From Flavobacterium sp. CF108 (GTDB taxonomy: Bacteria; Bacteroidota; Bacteroidia; Flavobacteriales; Flavobacteriaceae), in contig NZ_FQWW01000008.1 of the NCBI RefSeq assembly GCF_900129795.1, positions 73,480 through 137,479 on the forward strand: DNA of 64,000 bases. The letters run 5' to 3'. This document shows positions 62,034-64,000 of this stretch, in pieces (the stretch's first letter is position 1; each line of letters starts with the position of its first letter). A program made the position numbers and the translations under genes. The notes under the pieces are model-generated. The model was given only the letters and a program-made list of their open reading frames with translations. It was not told the DNA's origin and did not search any database.

Positions 62034-64000
62034 TTAAAGTTCTGACTTTAAATTTATTTTACCTTTCTGAAGCCCTTTACCTGTTACTTCCAATTGGATT
62101 GCACCTGCAGTTTTGACTGCTTTAACCAGGACCACAAGTTTACCGCTGAAAAGCTTCATTTTATTCTGGTGAAATATTTCTAATGATGTGGCATCACCAT
62201 TACATGCTGCTCTGTAAGTGGCGGCTCCGGTTACTTTAAATTGTAATTCATTAACAGCTGTAGGACACGGAATTCCATTTTTATCTACTACTGAAACCGT
62301 TACAAAAGATATATCTTCACCATCAGCTTTGATAGTTTGGCGATCTGCGTCGAGCACAATTTTATATGGATCTCCAGCAGTTTTAATCTCGTTTTCTGCT
62401 GCTATTTTTCCATTTGAATCAAATGCTGTTACTTTTACAGTTCCAGGTTCATATTTTACATCATTCCACATTAAACGATAACGATTCTGCGGACTTGAAT
62501 TATTTTTTTTCTGTACTCCCATACTTTTTCCATTTACAAAAAGCTCAGCGCTGTCGTAATTGGTGTAAACGAAAACCGGAGTAATTTCGCCTTCTCTTCC
62601 TTTCCAGTTCCAATGTGGCAGAATATGAAGCGTTTTATCCGTTGTATTCCATCTGCTTCTGTAAAGATAAAAACGGTCTTTAGGAAGTCCAGCCAAATCA
62701 GAAATCCCAAAATAAGAACTTCTTGATGGCCATTTTTCGTCATAAGGCGTTGGTTCTCCTAAATAATCAAAACCTGTCCAGACAAATTCGCCAATAACCC
62801 ACGGTTTGTCATCCTGAAGTACAAAATCTTCATCTGGAACATTGGACCAACTGCAAGCTTCAAGATCATAAGACGAACATTGAAAATCATCATATTGTTT
62901 TTCTTTTTGCTGCACAACCGGAAATTTATAAATTCCTCTTGAACTTACTGTTGAAGCAGTTTCTGAACCTAAAATAAATCCTTGTGGGAATGATTTATAA
63001 GCTTCTTCATAAAGATGAACTCTGTAATTCAATCCGGGAACATCTAATAAAGATCCAAAACCGGATGCCATAGTCTGTTTTACCTGATCCATTCCCACCG
63101 TTACAGGGCGCGTAGGATCTTCTCTATGAAAAACATCCTGCAAAAACTTCGCTCTTGTCAAACCCTCGGCTCCGTATTGATCGGGAACTTCGTTTCCTGA
63201 ACTCCACATTACAATACAAGGATGATTGCGTGTCGCTCTCACTAAATTCACAATATCTTTTTCTGCATATTCTTCAAAAAAGCGGTGATATCCGTTTTGT
63301 ACTTTTGGCTTTGCCCATTCATCAAAACTTTCTGCAAGAAACATAAACCCTATTTCGTCAGCCAATTCAAGTTGTTCAAAAGAAGGCATATTATGAGAAC
63401 TGCGAATTGCATTACATCCCATATCTTTTAGAATCGTCAACTGTCTGCGAAGTGCTGCTTTGTTTACAGCCGCACCAAGAGGCCCCAAATCATGATGAAG
63501 ACAAACTCCTTTAAATTTTGTCACTTTACCATTAAGGCTAAATCCTTTATTGGGTTCGTATTTAATAAATCGTATACCAAATTTTATGTTTTGTTCGTCT
63601 TTTAAAGTTCCGTCGGACGCATATAATTTGGTTACTGCCGTATATAAATAAGGTGTTTCAGGACTCCATAAATGAGGGTTTGCAACTGACATTATTTGAT
63701 GGAATTTTCCACCCTTAATTTCTGTATCTTTCTGTGTTGCTACTACATTATTATCGGCATCTTTTATTTGGGTTACCATCGCCCCATTACTGCCAATAAC
63801 CTCAGCTTTAATATCAACAATAGCATTATCCGCTTTCATTTCCGGAGTCGTAATAAAAGTGCCCCATTGTACAAAACTTTCCTCCTCTTTTACTTCAATG
63901 CTAACTTTTCTATAAAGACCTGCACCGGGATACCATCTTGAAGAAAATGGCAAATTGGTCAATTTTACAGCCAATACATTTTCTGAACCTACTTTGAGAT
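62034..64000 (-). CDS. glycoside hydrolase family 2 beta-galactosidase, 5' partial
   Basis: The C-terminal 655 residues or so; the frame stays open to the right edge (KVGSENVLAVKLTNLP precedes the first in-frame start-like codon), so the start lies outside the window. GH2 layout: end of the sugar-binding domain (SSRWYPGAGLYR), immunoglobulin-like domain, TIM barrel with CNAIRSSHNMPSFEQLELAD, acid/base Glu in VMWSSGNEVPDQ and the later GEFVWTGFDYLGEPTPY, then DUF4982-type and Big-2-like domains. It may be part of another glycan locus to the right. Own terminator. Confidence 0.93.
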   Translation of the reverse strand, partial: LKVGSENVLAVKLTNLPFSSRWYPGAGLYRKVSIEVKEEESFVQWGTFITTPEMKADNAIVDIKAEVIGSNGAMVTQIKDADNNVVATQKDTEIKGGKFHQIMSVANPHLWSPETPYLYTAVTKLYASDGTLKDEQNIKFGIRFIKYEPNKGFSLNGKVTKFKGVCLHHDLGPLGAAVNKAALRRQLTILKDMGCNAIRSSHNMPSFEQLELADEIGFMFLAESFDEWAKPKVQNGYHRFFEEYAEKDIVNLVRATRNHPCIVMWSSGNEVPDQYGAEGLTRAKFLQDVFHREDPTRPVTVGMDQVKQTMASGFGSLLDVPGLNYRVHLYEEAYKSFPQGFILGSETASTVSSRGIYKFPVVQQKEKQYDDFQCSSYDLEACSWSNVPDEDFVLQDDKPWVIGEFVWTGFDYLGEPTPYDEKWPSRSSYFGISDLAGLPKDRFYLYRSRWNTTDKTLHILPHWNWKGREGEITPVFVYTNYDSAELFVNGKSMGVQKKNNSSPQNRYRLMWNDVKYEPGTVKVTAFDSNGKIAAENEIKTAGDPYKIVLDADRQTIKADGEDISFVTVSVVDKNGIPCPTAVNELQFKVTGAATYRAACNGDATSLEIFHQNKMKLFSGKLVVLVKAVKTAGAIQLEVTGKGLQKGKINLKSEL

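Overview
The window is chromosomal DNA of a Bacteroidota member, most likely a Flavobacterium (inference). The evidence is the low G+C, the SusC/SusD polysaccharide loci, start regions with weak Shine-Dalgarno signals, many promoters of the TAnnTTTG type (one tRNA promoter also has TTTG 19 bases upstream), and flavobacterial protein families throughout. No insertion sequence, prophage or CRISPR array is visible.

Layout. 1-3.8 kb: end of an RND drug-efflux operon (inner-membrane pump and TolC-like lipoprotein). 4.2-6.3 kb: small stress or housekeeping genes (DoxX-like, VOC, DinB-like, membrane proteins). 6.5-16 kb: DUF1328 protein, a large GT4 glycosyltransferase fused to a helical domain, a TetR/FabF-like pair, an MCE/Mla-type lipid transporter (permease, ATPase, substrate-binding protein), a decayed stretch, and a FAD oxidoreductase. 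16-21 kb: MarR-GNAT fusion regulator with cupin, AraC regulator, hypoxanthine-DNA glycosylase, outer-membrane beta-barrel. 21.7-33.6 kb: first polysaccharide-utilisation locus (PUL), probably for an alpha-glucan: two surface or periplasmic binding proteins, SusC, SusD, a GH71/99-like lipoprotein, a GH97 alpha-glucosidase, and a divergent SusR-like regulator. 33.8-45.5 kb: housekeeping block (sterol-desaturase-like hydroxylase, glutamate dehydrogenase behind a Met/Cys-rich leader and terminator, EamA exporter, 2OG oxygenase, MoxR ATPase with VWA partner, YchJ cluster, KTSC/J-domain protein, TlpA-like lipoprotein interrupted by an in-frame TGA). 45.6 kb: tRNA-Tyr. 46-61 kb: second PUL, a fructan (levan or inulin) locus with fructokinase, two GH32 enzymes, a DUF4960-type binding protein, SusD, SusC, a sugar porter and a hybrid two-component sensor. 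Its gene content matches the Bacteroides thetaiotaomicron levan locus. 62-64 kb: a GH2 beta-galactosidase running off the right edge.

Most notable: (1) a two-part, Met/Cys-codon-rich leader upstream of glutamate dehydrogenase with a terminator and a plausible antiterminator, which looks like translational attenuation; (2) several families of dispersed nested palindromes between genes, one with compensatory base changes between copies; (3) an otherwise intact TlpA-like gene with one in-frame TGA; (4) small decayed gene remnants.

All product names come from reading motifs in the translated sequence; no database search was run.
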